From assembly GCA_030539165.1 (NCBI GenBank), contig JAUNSO010000019.1, positions 14,432 through 53,317 of the forward strand: a stretch of DNA of 38,886 nt. Reading direction: 5' to 3'. The notes under the pieces are model-generated. The model did not search any database. It saw only the letters and a list, made by a program, of their open reading frames with translations, and was not told where the DNA came from. Of the stretch, positions 7,331 through 15,272 are shown piece by piece. A program made the translations under genes and the position numbers. The DNA comes from a bacterium. Its GTDB lineage: Bacteria > Bacillota > Clostridia > Lachnospirales > Lachnospiraceae. The first letter of the stretch is position 1. Every line of letters starts with the position of its first letter.

Positions 7331-8953
7331 CTATTGGTTTTCACGCACAATTCTCAATCCGAGCATCGTCATATCATCAAACTGTACTGCCTCTCCAACA
7401 AACGAATCCACATCCTTTTTCACTGCTTTTAACAGCTCCGTGGCGCTCTTATCCCGATTCTGATTCAGTACTGCCTGAAGCCTGCTGTCACCATACAGTT
7501 CACTGTGAGTATCCGTTGCTTCCACCACACCATCTGTATACAGATACAGTATGTCTCCGGTATACAGCTGCAGTTCTGTCTGTTGATACCTTACCTCATC
7601 AAATCCAGCCAGCACAAATCCGGGCTTCATGCTCAGATATTCAAACGCTCCGTCCGCCCGTTTCAGCAGTGGTGGATTATGACCCGCATTGACATATGTA
7701 AAGCTGCCGGTTGATATCTCCAGCACACCCATCCATGCAGTGACAAACATGCCTGCTTCATTATTCTCACATAACTGCAGATTGACCTTATTAAATACTT
7801 CCTGCGGATCCTTTTCTACCTGCATCTGGTTCTTGATCAGTGTCTTCGCAATGACCATAAAGAGTGCAGCCGGAACCCCCTTACCGGATACATCTGCTAT
7901 CACAATGACCAGATGATCCTCATCTGTCAGGAAGAAGTCATAGAAGTCGCCACCGACCTCCTTGGCCGGGTTCATGGTTGCATATAGATCAAATTCGTCA
8001 CGCGTCGGGAACGGTGGGAAGATAGATGGCAGCATAGATGCCTGAATCTGTGTTGCTACATTTAACTCCGCACCGATTCTTTCCTTCTCGGCAGTGACCT
8101 GTGTCAGATTCTCTATGTAGCGGTCAATATCCTCTTCCATCGTCTTAATGGCGTCTGCCAGGTTCTCTATTTCATCGCCGGTATGAATCTCAAACTGCCT
8201 GATCTCCTCTCCGATACCATCTGCCCCGTTTTTGGCGGCAACAAACCTCGCCGTTTCTACTGACAGCTGGTTAATCGGTCGTACGATCATGCCATTGACC
8301 AGCCACAGATACAGCAGCATAAATACTACCGTAATCGTTGCCAAAATGAGTACAATCGTTTTCAAAAACTTTGCTCTGTCTGTCATGACCTGATCCATGG
8401 ATATATCTGCGCAGACATAAGCCACCATCTTGCCATCCAGTGTAATCGGATAAAATGCAGACAACAGCCATCCGAATGTTTGATTGGAGATAATCGGCTC
8501 TACCATCCTGCCTGATAAAAACGCCTCTTTGTTATTACTAAAATTACCGGGATAATACGCTTCAATATATCCTAGCGGACACATTGTTTCTGAGTCCGGA
8601 TCCGCATCAAACATATAATAAGCACCCTGCTCCAGTGGTCTTACAACATACAGATATTTTACATCATTTGCGGCACCCATATCTCTTATGAAATCCTGTT
8701 TGGCCAAATACTCCGGAGTATTCATGAGTTCCTTGGCCTGCTCGTCACTGATGCCGTCAATATACAATGCATCCAGTTCTTCCGGCGTGAACTGACTGGC
8801 AACCGTCTCTACAACATTCGATCCCATCTCATAGTAATGCTCATTCATGGTACGCATATAGGTCAGATAACTAAATACAATCGCGACTGTACTTAACACT
8901 AACGCAAACAACACGATGCCCAATGTAGTTTTGGTCCTCAATGAAAACTTCAT
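7331..8953 (-). CDS. Membrane-bound SpoIIE/RsbU-type PP2C phosphatase with HAMP domain
   Basis: Sensor phosphatase of 540 residues. It has an N-terminal membrane helix (about 9-31), an extracellular sensing region of about 160 residues, a second helix (FLKTIVLILATITVVFMLLY), a HAMP segment starting VRPINQLSVETARFV, a helical linker, and a C-terminal SpoIIE-type PP2C domain from about residue 300. Metal-binding motifs are present: GGDFYDFF, IADVSGKGVPAALFM and FDDMTMLGL. Family members dephosphorylate Ser/Thr on STAS-domain anti-anti-sigma factors; no STAS partner gene lies beside it. The start has GGAG nine bases upstream. It lies 14 bases after the MATE-ATPase fusion, whose RsbW-like domain is the obvious candidate counterpart. 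This is not SpoIIE itself, which has many more membrane spans. Confidence 0.9.
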   Translation of the reverse strand: MKFSLRTKTTLGIVLFALVLSTVAIVFSYLTYMRTMNEHYYEMGSNVVETVASQFTPEELDALYIDGISDEQAKELMNTPEYLAKQDFIRDMGAANDVKYLYVVRPLEQGAYYMFDADPDSETMCPLGYIEAYYPGNFSNNKEAFLSGRMVEPIISNQTFGWLLSAFYPITLDGKMVAYVCADISMDQVMTDRAKFLKTIVLILATITVVFMLLYLWLVNGMIVRPINQLSVETARFVAAKNGADGIGEEIRQFEIHTGDEIENLADAIKTMEEDIDRYIENLTQVTAEKERIGAELNVATQIQASMLPSIFPPFPTRDEFDLYATMNPAKEVGGDFYDFFLTDEDHLVIVIADVSGKGVPAALFMVIAKTLIKNQMQVEKDPQEVFNKVNLQLCENNEAGMFVTAWMGVLEISTGSFTYVNAGHNPPLLKRADGAFEYLSMKPGFVLAGFDEVRYQQTELQLYTGDILYLYTDGVVEATDTHSELYGDSRLQAVLNQNRDKSATELLKAVKKDVDSFVGEAVQFDDMTMLGLRIVRENQ

Positions 8954-8967
8954 TTACATCTTCTCCT

Positions 8968-10716
8968 CTATATCTTGATCACAAGTGTATTAAAACCACT
9001 GTATTGTCTATAGAAAAATTCTTTTGCCTTACTCTCTACAAGCTTCATGCCGATTGCATTTTCATTCTCTGCTTCGCTATGAAGATCTGACGTATCCGTG
9101 TCAAACGGATTGTAATCATTTTGATTATTATCGCGGATGTGCAGAACAAAAGTCTCCTCGTTCTCCTTCACTACTGTCAGCTGAATATAAATAGCCTGCT
9201 TGGTCTGCCGCATAAAAATTGCACTGCTGATCTCATCTACCACCATGGTCACAAAATAAGACTGTTTGATGGATGCACCCTGTTCTTCGCAGAAATTCTG
9301 GATCTGTTCTGTAACCTGCGACAGTTCCTCGCTTTTGCTTGACAAAAATGCCGTAAATACCGCCTCTTTAAAATCCAAAAACAAAAATGATTTCTTAGAT
9401 AAACAATAACACACCAGTATCAGCAACGTCAATAATTCACTGCACAAATAACACCACCAGAAGCTATGAAATCCAAAACGGATCAACAGTGTTCCAAACA
9501 AAAGTCTTCCGATCGCCTCTGAGATCAGAATCAGTAAATAAGACAGGCGCTCCTTCTCAATCGTCTGATAGAAATAGGAAAATACCGAAACAGTAAATGT
9601 CACAGGAATGCTCAGCATAAACACACGAATGGCCCATATGCCGCCCTCCAGGACATCCCCCTCTGCCAGTCCAAAGACAGGGCAGTACCATGGTGCAAAG
9701 TAAATGATCAGAAGCAGCAGAAGTGCACAGACTGCGCCTCCCCACAGATAGGTGTAACGCAGTGTATTTTTGATATTTTTCTTATTTCTCTCACCATAAA
9801 AGGTCGCAATCATCGGCTGCAGCGTCAGTCCTACTCCCTCAATTACGGCAACCACAACCGCACCGATATTTGTCACAACATCCAGACAGGCAACTCCGTT
9901 CTCTCCCCATGTTCTCATCAGCAGCTGGTTAAATGTTAAGATCACGATAAACTGATATGCATACTGTGCATTGGTTGCATACCCGGTTTTTATACCGTCT
10001 GTCACATGCCGAAAGCAGACTCTGGATCGTCCAAAGCCCAGTACCGTCTTCTTTGAGAGCAAATGAAACATACACAGGGAAATCGTAATGACCGCCGCGC
10101 AGATTGTAGAATAAATAGATCCAAGGATCCCCACCTTCAAGATTACAATCAGTATGTAATTCATCACAACATCCGTTACATTCGCACTGACCAGTGCGAT
10201 TGCCGCAAGCTTCGGATTATTATCACAATGTACAAAATAGTAAAAAGGTGCCTGCATAAAAATAAGAGGAGCTGTCCCGAGCTGTACAGAAATGTATTCA
10301 TACATCAGAGGATAAACAGGACTTGTATCCCTGACTCCTAGCAAATGCAGTACAGTTGGTCTGAAAATGATGCCAAGAACAGACAGCGTCAGGATAATCA
10401 GAAAAATAAACAACAGCGTATTCTGAAAGATTTCTCTACCTTTCTGTTGATCCCCTTCACTCAGCGCCTTCGAATAGTGAATGGAAGCTCCTGTAGAGAT
10501 ACCGATACTGATCAGACTGTACAGAGCATACACCGGCGCGCCAAAGCCTATCACAATCAGTCCATCCGTGCCAATCTGTGATCCCACAAACAGACAGTCT
10601 CCTAGACCACCGACTGCTAATGCCAGTGATGATAATACGGAAGGTACAAAAAAACGTAAAAAAGACTTTCTTAAAAATATCTGATTTTCTATACTGTGTC
10701 CTGTGTCTTTATCCAT
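8968..10716 (-). CDS. MATE-family transporter fused to an RsbW-like ATPase domain
   Basis: A two-part protein of 582 residues. Residues about 15-440 form a twelve-span MATE-type transporter (MATEs are H+ or Na+ driven exporters). Residues about 456-582 form a cytoplasmic Bergerat-fold domain resembling the RsbW/SpoIIAB anti-sigma kinases. In the ATPase part the N-box reads VDEISSAIF, where the usual Mg-coordinating Asn is Ala; the G1 box reads RDNNQND instead of DxGxG; the G2-like NAIGMKLVESKAKEF is kept. Nucleotide binding may survive but catalysis is doubtful. I chose the ATG at 10716, overlapping the preceding gene by eight bases (ATGGATAA); starts at 10728 and 10749 are possible. It lies between a formyltransferase fusion and a SpoIIE-type phosphatase, suggesting an export step under partner-switching control. 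The substrate is unknown. Confidence 0.82.
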   Translation of the reverse strand: MDKDTGHSIENQIFLRKSFLRFFVPSVLSSLALAVGGLGDCLFVGSQIGTDGLIVIGFGAPVYALYSLISIGISTGASIHYSKALSEGDQQKGREIFQNTLLFIFLIILTLSVLGIIFRPTVLHLLGVRDTSPVYPLMYEYISVQLGTAPLIFMQAPFYYFVHCDNNPKLAAIALVSANVTDVVMNYILIVILKVGILGSIYSTICAAVITISLCMFHLLSKKTVLGFGRSRVCFRHVTDGIKTGYATNAQYAYQFIVILTFNQLLMRTWGENGVACLDVVTNIGAVVVAVIEGVGLTLQPMIATFYGERNKKNIKNTLRYTYLWGGAVCALLLLLIIYFAPWYCPVFGLAEGDVLEGGIWAIRVFMLSIPVTFTVSVFSYFYQTIEKERLSYLLILISEAIGRLLFGTLLIRFGFHSFWWCYLCSELLTLLILVCYCLSKKSFLFLDFKEAVFTAFLSSKSEELSQVTEQIQNFCEEQGASIKQSYFVTMVVDEISSAIFMRQTKQAIYIQLTVVKENEETFVLHIRDNNQNDYNPFDTDTSDLHSEAENENAIGMKLVESKAKEFFYRQYSGFNTLVIKI

Positions 10717-12289
10717 GCTGTACCCCATCCTGTTTATGATATTCAGCAATACATACTTCTGTCAGGGAGGTTGGTCGAAACAACAGCTTTCTCGTCCGTA
10801 TTCCCTCATTGCCCATGTCTTCTTCCATATTCATAAACTCATATCGATCCATAAATTGTCTGCAGAACATCTGCTTGCAGTAAAAATCCGCTCCGGGGCT
10901 TGTATCAATGCATTTTGCAAAGTGTACATCAACTGTATGCCCATCGATCGGCGTTCCCATCACAAATCCAAAATAGACTCCATCCTTCTTGGCCAAGATC
11001 CCAGTCATATTGAGCCTTGCATAATGCCTGACGGCACTTTCCTCCGCAATCGTATCCGCGTAATCGCTATTTCCTGCAGCTTCCCTGCTCCATTCTATAG
11101 CAATCTGCTCTACGATATGTACATTCTCCTCATTGATTTCTTCCGTCTCCAACACTCCGCTTCTCTCGAACTGATGGATTTCCTTACGAATTGTACGATA
11201 GTGCTTGCCCTCCAGCTCTGCAAACTGCTTCATCGGCACGATATAGTCAAAATTGTCCCTGTCCTCTGTACAATCCAATTCCGGATGTCTGTCTGCAAGC
11301 CCTGCTGCCTCATCCTTTTGAATGTATCCTAAACGAAATGATTTCTGCGTATATTCCATGGTCTTCAGGAATACCTCTGTCTTGTCAGGATTGCCGCATG
11401 GATAATAATACTCATCACCATCACATTTGACGCTGAACCAGTCCTCCTCTATATAAATACTCAGATTCTGCAGCTGTTTCCAGCAGTAGATACACGGAAA
11501 GGTATAGGCTGAAAATGTATTATGATATAACTCTCTGATACGATTGATCTCTTCCATATCAGAGATCCGGATCTCGCGATACTGTACCAGATCGATCGGA
11601 ACTGCCCCTGTCTCTGTCTGCAGTAAACATCCATAGCCGGCAAAAGCCCGCAGTCTCCGGTCTGTTTCTTCTGCGCTCATCTGTAAAGTGACGATTCGTT
11701 CCTGTCCGGAAGGATCTGCCCAGTACTCTGCCTTTCCCGAAGCCTGAGGCACCGCATGCTGATAAATCCGCTCGAAATCTCCAAGACAGTCCTGCAGCAT
11801 ACGGACTGCTGTTTTCTGTATTTTATCGGTCAGTGTAACCAGTGTTTCTCTTTCTTCTATATCATATGAGACTTGTGACAGAATATCTCCGGCATCAAAT
11901 TCCTCTGACAGCTTGTGAATGGTCACACCACTTTGCTCAAAATGACGCAGTATCGTGACCGGCATCGGCCAGCTCCCTCTTCCGCGTGGTAATAGCTCCG
12001 GATGGATGTTGATGGCGCGTATCTGTGTCAGAACCGGAATCCGATATGGGTATCCTGCACAGATCAGCAGCTCACATCCCTCTGACAGCAATTGATCCAT
12101 ATCTTCACTGCTGATCCGTTCTGTCACAACAGGAATAGAAAAATCCGCTCCAAATACAAGTATCTGATCATTCAGATCATAGCGATCTCCTGACGGAACA
12201 GTAAAGATTTTTATGATCTCATGACCCTGTTTTCTGATCATTTTTAGACATTCAATTAAAATATCATATCCCAGATATGCTATTTTCAT
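10709..12289 (-). CDS. Formyltransferase-DUF2156 fusion enzyme
   Basis: Cytosolic protein of 526 residues with two recognisable parts. Residues 1-190 form a formyl-THF-dependent formyltransferase domain (Fmt/GART/sugar-amine type): the catalytic triad Asn94, His96 and Asp132 is intact in INIHPELLPRGRGSWP and FDAGDIL. Residues about 195-243 resemble the Fmt C-terminal domain. Residues about 255-518 form a DUF2156 domain (the GNAT-like fold of lysyl-phosphatidylglycerol synthases), with LEGKHYRTIRKEIHQFER and NMEEDMGNEGIRTRK matching the family's conserved blocks. It is not housekeeping Fmt, which lacks such a C-terminus. It probably formylates an amine and transfers an acyl or aminoacyl group on the same product; the substrate is unknown. 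AAGG lies six bases before the ATG. It is 22 bases after the CDF gene and overlaps the MATE gene. Confidence 0.82.
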   Translation of the reverse strand: MKIAYLGYDILIECLKMIRKQGHEIIKIFTVPSGDRYDLNDQILVFGADFSIPVVTERISSEDMDQLLSEGCELLICAGYPYRIPVLTQIRAINIHPELLPRGRGSWPMPVTILRHFEQSGVTIHKLSEEFDAGDILSQVSYDIEERETLVTLTDKIQKTAVRMLQDCLGDFERIYQHAVPQASGKAEYWADPSGQERIVTLQMSAEETDRRLRAFAGYGCLLQTETGAVPIDLVQYREIRISDMEEINRIRELYHNTFSAYTFPCIYCWKQLQNLSIYIEEDWFSVKCDGDEYYYPCGNPDKTEVFLKTMEYTQKSFRLGYIQKDEAAGLADRHPELDCTEDRDNFDYIVPMKQFAELEGKHYRTIRKEIHQFERSGVLETEEINEENVHIVEQIAIEWSREAAGNSDYADTIAEESAVRHYARLNMTGILAKKDGVYFGFVMGTPIDGHTVDVHFAKCIDTSPGADFYCKQMFCRQFMDRYEFMNMEEDMGNEGIRTRKLLFRPTSLTEVCIAEYHKQDGVQHG

Positions 12290-12311
12290 ATAAACCTTCC
12301 CGATATCTATT

Positions 12312-13481
12312 TTATACTACGTAAGCCTTATCTACATCCACAACTGCAAAGTACTGCTTTCCCAATGTAGAAACCAGACGGTCTACCTCTTCCTTGACCT
12401 CTGCCTCTGATTTTTTATCCGCAAAAGGGACTACAATGTCAAAGATCAGATTGGTATGGGTCGGTCCGCTCACCATCCGAAAGTCATGAATGGATACATC
12501 TTCTCCGATTTTCTTCATCAGTGCCGCTACCTTTTGCTTCATTTCCAGTACCTGTTCATTATCCGTCTCGACCGGATCCATATGGATCACCGCTTCACAG
12601 CCCATCTTCTCCCGCAGTTCGCGTTCAATATTATCAATCGTGTCATGCAGCTCCAGTATATCGCCTGAAGCCGGCACTTCTGTATGTAAAGAAATCATCC
12701 TGCGTCCCGGACCGTAATCATGCACCACCAGATCATGTACGCCCACGATATCCGGATGAGACATCACATACTCCTCGATGCTCTCGACATACTCTTTTTC
12801 CGGCGGCTGTCCCAGTAACGGATTTAAAGTCTCAATCGCCGCACCGATGCCCGCCTTTAAGATAAATAATGCTACCAGCAATCCAAAATATCCATCCAGC
12901 TGCAGCCCTGTCGTTACGGAAATCAGGATTCCGACTAAAACGAACGTAGTCGCGATGCTGTCACTCAATGAGTCCGTGGCGGTTGCACGGATGCTGGCAG
13001 AGTTCAGTTGATCTGCTATTTTACGATTATAGTAATTCATATAGATTTTCACCAGAACAGAGATGACCAGTATCGCAACCATAATTGGCTGAAATACGAT
13101 ATCCTCCGGATGTATGATCTTATCAACTGAGGACTTTCCAAGCTCAAGCCCCATCACCACAATAACCACCGACACAATAAATCCGGTGATGTATTCGATC
13201 CTGCCATGTCCGAAGGGATGATCACTGTCAGCCTCCTGACCGGCCATTTTAAAGCCTACCAGTGTTACGATAGAGGATCCCGCATCCGACAGATTATTAA
13301 ATGCATCAGCTGTGATGGCGATGGATCCGCTGATCATACCTGCAAAAAATTTAATCATAAATAAGATGATATTAAATCCAATACCGACAGCTCCGCACAG
13401 CATGCCATATGCCTGCCGTACTCCGGGACTCTTGATGTTCTCTCTGTCCGGTATGAACCATTTTGCCAATAATGTAACCAT
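12312..13481 (-). CDS. Cation diffusion facilitator, probably Mn2+ exporter
   Basis: CDF-family metal/proton antiporter of 389 residues, with six predicted membrane spans and a cytoplasmic ferredoxin-like C-terminal domain. The membrane site has Asn62-x3-Asp66 in helix 2 (within DAFNNLSD) and Asp170-x3-Asp174 in helix 5 (TDSLSDS). Zinc CDFs usually carry His-x3-Asp in helix 5; the Asn/Asp-Asp/Asp set is typical of manganese exporters such as MntE, so Mn2+ efflux is the best guess. The DHPFGHGRIEY signature after helix 2 is intact. The C-terminal tail of about 90 residues beyond the usual dimerisation domain is somewhat long. The gene starts 23 bases after the AI-2E gene with a GGTGG-like site and continues into the formyltransferase gene, so it appears to be in one long transcript. 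Confidence 0.9.
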   Translation of the reverse strand: MVTLLAKWFIPDRENIKSPGVRQAYGMLCGAVGIGFNIILFMIKFFAGMISGSIAITADAFNNLSDAGSSIVTLVGFKMAGQEADSDHPFGHGRIEYITGFIVSVVIVVMGLELGKSSVDKIIHPEDIVFQPIMVAILVISVLVKIYMNYYNRKIADQLNSASIRATATDSLSDSIATTFVLVGILISVTTGLQLDGYFGLLVALFILKAGIGAAIETLNPLLGQPPEKEYVESIEEYVMSHPDIVGVHDLVVHDYGPGRRMISLHTEVPASGDILELHDTIDNIERELREKMGCEAVIHMDPVETDNEQVLEMKQKVAALMKKIGEDVSIHDFRMVSGPTHTNLIFDIVVPFADKKSEAEVKEEVDRLVSTLGKQYFAVVDVDKAYVV

Positions 13482-13504
13482 CTGTTACCACCCCCGTCGG
13501 TAAA

Positions 13505-14674
13505 TTACTTTATTTCCTCATCCTCGCCCAGCTCTTTTTGTGTCTCCTCATCACTGATTCTTCTGAATGCACTGGCATCATGTACCAGTATCCTGACACT
13601 TTTTACAAAATTGCTGAACATTCCTGCGCGATACAGACTCAGAATGATCATACCAATCGGCACTGCTACGATCAAACCAAAGGCTCCTCCAAACTGAAAT
13701 CCGATATACAGCAAAAATAAAGTCGGGATCGGCTCCAGTCCTATAGAATCGCCCACCAGCTTAGGCTGGATCAGCTGTCTGATCAATTGGCTGACTCCCC
13801 ATATGATCATCAGCCCCAGAGCCATTCTGTAGTTTCGCTCAAGTAGCTGATAAAGCGCCCAGGGCCACATCACGGCTCCTGTTCCGAAAAACGGAAGAAA
13901 ATCCAGAAAAGCAATCAGCAAAGCTAACAATATCGCATAGTCTACTCCCAGTATCGTCATACCGACGAGTAATATAATAAATACAACACCCATGATCTTG
14001 AACTGTGCTCTGAAATACCCGCCAACGGCATCTCTCATGGCCCCATAAACAAGATCCCAACGGCTGATCAAAGAATCCGGCACCATTTTTCTGATGATCT
14101 GAAGCATATATTCCTTTTCCGCAACAAAAAAATATGCAGACAGAACTGCCATAATGATCCCCAGTACCACCAGAGGGAAATTCTTTGCAAATCCGGTTGC
14201 TGCCTCCGCCATCGGTGTACCCAGTCCCTGTACAAATGATGTCGTATTGTCATTGAATCCGGAAAACATATCTGTCAGCCAGTTTCTGACCGCTTCAGGC
14301 ATCCTGGCAACATATCGGTCATAGCTCTTTGACAGTTCAGCCATCGTATCAGATACGTTCTGCCACAGATCCGGCAGATTTCCTGCAAATCCCACGATCT
14401 GTTCTATCAGCATGGAAATCACGACATAGCCCAAAAGTACGACGAGCGCAATGGTCAGTACAATGACAACGGCAGAGCCTGCCCGTCTGACAATCTTGAT
14501 CCTTTTTTCCAGAAATTTGACCATTGGATTTGCAATCAATGCAATGATACCGCCAATCACAAAAGGCATAAAAAACACAATGATCTTCGGAAGCAGGAAA
14601 AAGCAGAAAAGAATGGCTATGATCATGGTAATAATATTAAGTGCGATCTTCCAGTACTTCGTCGATGGTTTCAT
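13505..14674 (-). CDS. AI-2E family (PerM-like) transporter
   Basis: Integral membrane protein of the AI-2E/UPF0118 (PerM/TqsA) family, 389 residues, with about seven to eight membrane spans. Helices cluster at residues 8-60, near 70-90 and through the C-terminal half, where GTGAVMWPWALYQLLE and IQPKLVGDSIGLEPIPTLFLLY match the family's conserved region. Members have been linked to autoinducer-2 export, Na+/H+ antiport or unknown solutes, so the substrate cannot be named. The start overlaps the end of ysxC by 38 bases. I chose the ATG at 14674 because GGGAG is 11 bases upstream; the ATG at 14683 is only two bases from it. The C-terminus is acidic (ELGEDEEIK). Confidence 0.88.
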   Translation of the reverse strand: MKPSTKYWKIALNIITMIIAILFCFFLLPKIIVFFMPFVIGGIIALIANPMVKFLEKRIKIVRRAGSAVVIVLTIALVVLLGYVVISMLIEQIVGFAGNLPDLWQNVSDTMAELSKSYDRYVARMPEAVRNWLTDMFSGFNDNTTSFVQGLGTPMAEAATGFAKNFPLVVLGIIMAVLSAYFFVAEKEYMLQIIRKMVPDSLISRWDLVYGAMRDAVGGYFRAQFKIMGVVFIILLVGMTILGVDYAILLALLIAFLDFLPFFGTGAVMWPWALYQLLERNYRMALGLMIIWGVSQLIRQLIQPKLVGDSIGLEPIPTLFLLYIGFQFGGAFGLIVAVPIGMIILSLYRAGMFSNFVKSVRILVHDASAFRRISDEETQKELGEDEEIK

Positions 14675-15272
14675 AGATTTCATCTCTCCCTTGTTTTGAA
14701 ACAGCTGAAAACGGAATGATGATCGTACCGCTCTCCACTGCCAGTTTCGTTCTGATGACCTTGATCTGTTTTGACAACTGGCTTCGATTGATCTTATCAG
14801 CCTTTGTGGCTATAATGATCGGACTGTATCCGTTATGCAGGATCCATTCATACATGCTGCAGTCATTCGCAGACGGATCATGTCTGATATCTATCAGCAA
14901 AAATACAGCCTTCAGCTGTTTTGAAGTATGCAGATATCGTTCAATCATTTTCCCCCATTGATCTACACTGGTGGCCGAAGCCTTGGCATACCCATACCCG
15001 GGAAGATCCACAAAATACAGATCGTACTTTTTTGTCTCTCCTGAATCTGACGGCTGGTCAGCGATCGCATCGATCCTGTAGAAATTAACTGTCTGGGTCT
15101 TTCCCGGCTGGGCTGAAGTCCTGGCAAGCGCTTTTCTGTTCATCAAAGCGTTGATCAGCGAGGATTTTCCCACATTACTTTTGCCGGCAAAGGCGATCTC
15201 CGGATATTCATTTTCAGGAAACGTACTGGTGATGCCACATACCGTTTCCAGATTTACATTTCTGATCTTCAT
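14637..15272 (-). CDS. ysxC: Ribosome biogenesis GTP-binding protein YsxC/EngB
   Basis: TRAFAC-class GTPase of the EngB/YsxC/YihA family, 211 residues, needed for assembly of the large ribosomal subunit in related Firmicutes. G1 is GKSNVGKSS, the G2 region follows it, G3 is DLPGYGYAK and G4 is TKADK; FSAVSKQG near the C-terminus is G5. The start overlaps the lon stop by four bases (ATGA), a strong sign of translational coupling. The order lon-ysxC is also found in Bacillus subtilis, which supports both assignments. The C-terminal EIYETIDEVLEDRT overlaps the start of the next gene. Confidence 0.96.
   Translation of the reverse strand: MKIRNVNLETVCGITSTFPENEYPEIAFAGKSNVGKSSLINALMNRKALARTSAQPGKTQTVNFYRIDAIADQPSDSGETKKYDLYFVDLPGYGYAKASATSVDQWGKMIERYLHTSKQLKAVFLLIDIRHDPSANDCSMYEWILHNGYSPIIIATKADKINRSQLSKQIKVIRTKLAVESGTIIIPFSAVSKQGRDEIYETIDEVLEDRT

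Noticed and set aside
13839..14060. Several 60-115-codon open frames inside other genes on both strands
   Set aside because: They lack ribosome binding sites and domains and are shadows of the genes annotated here.
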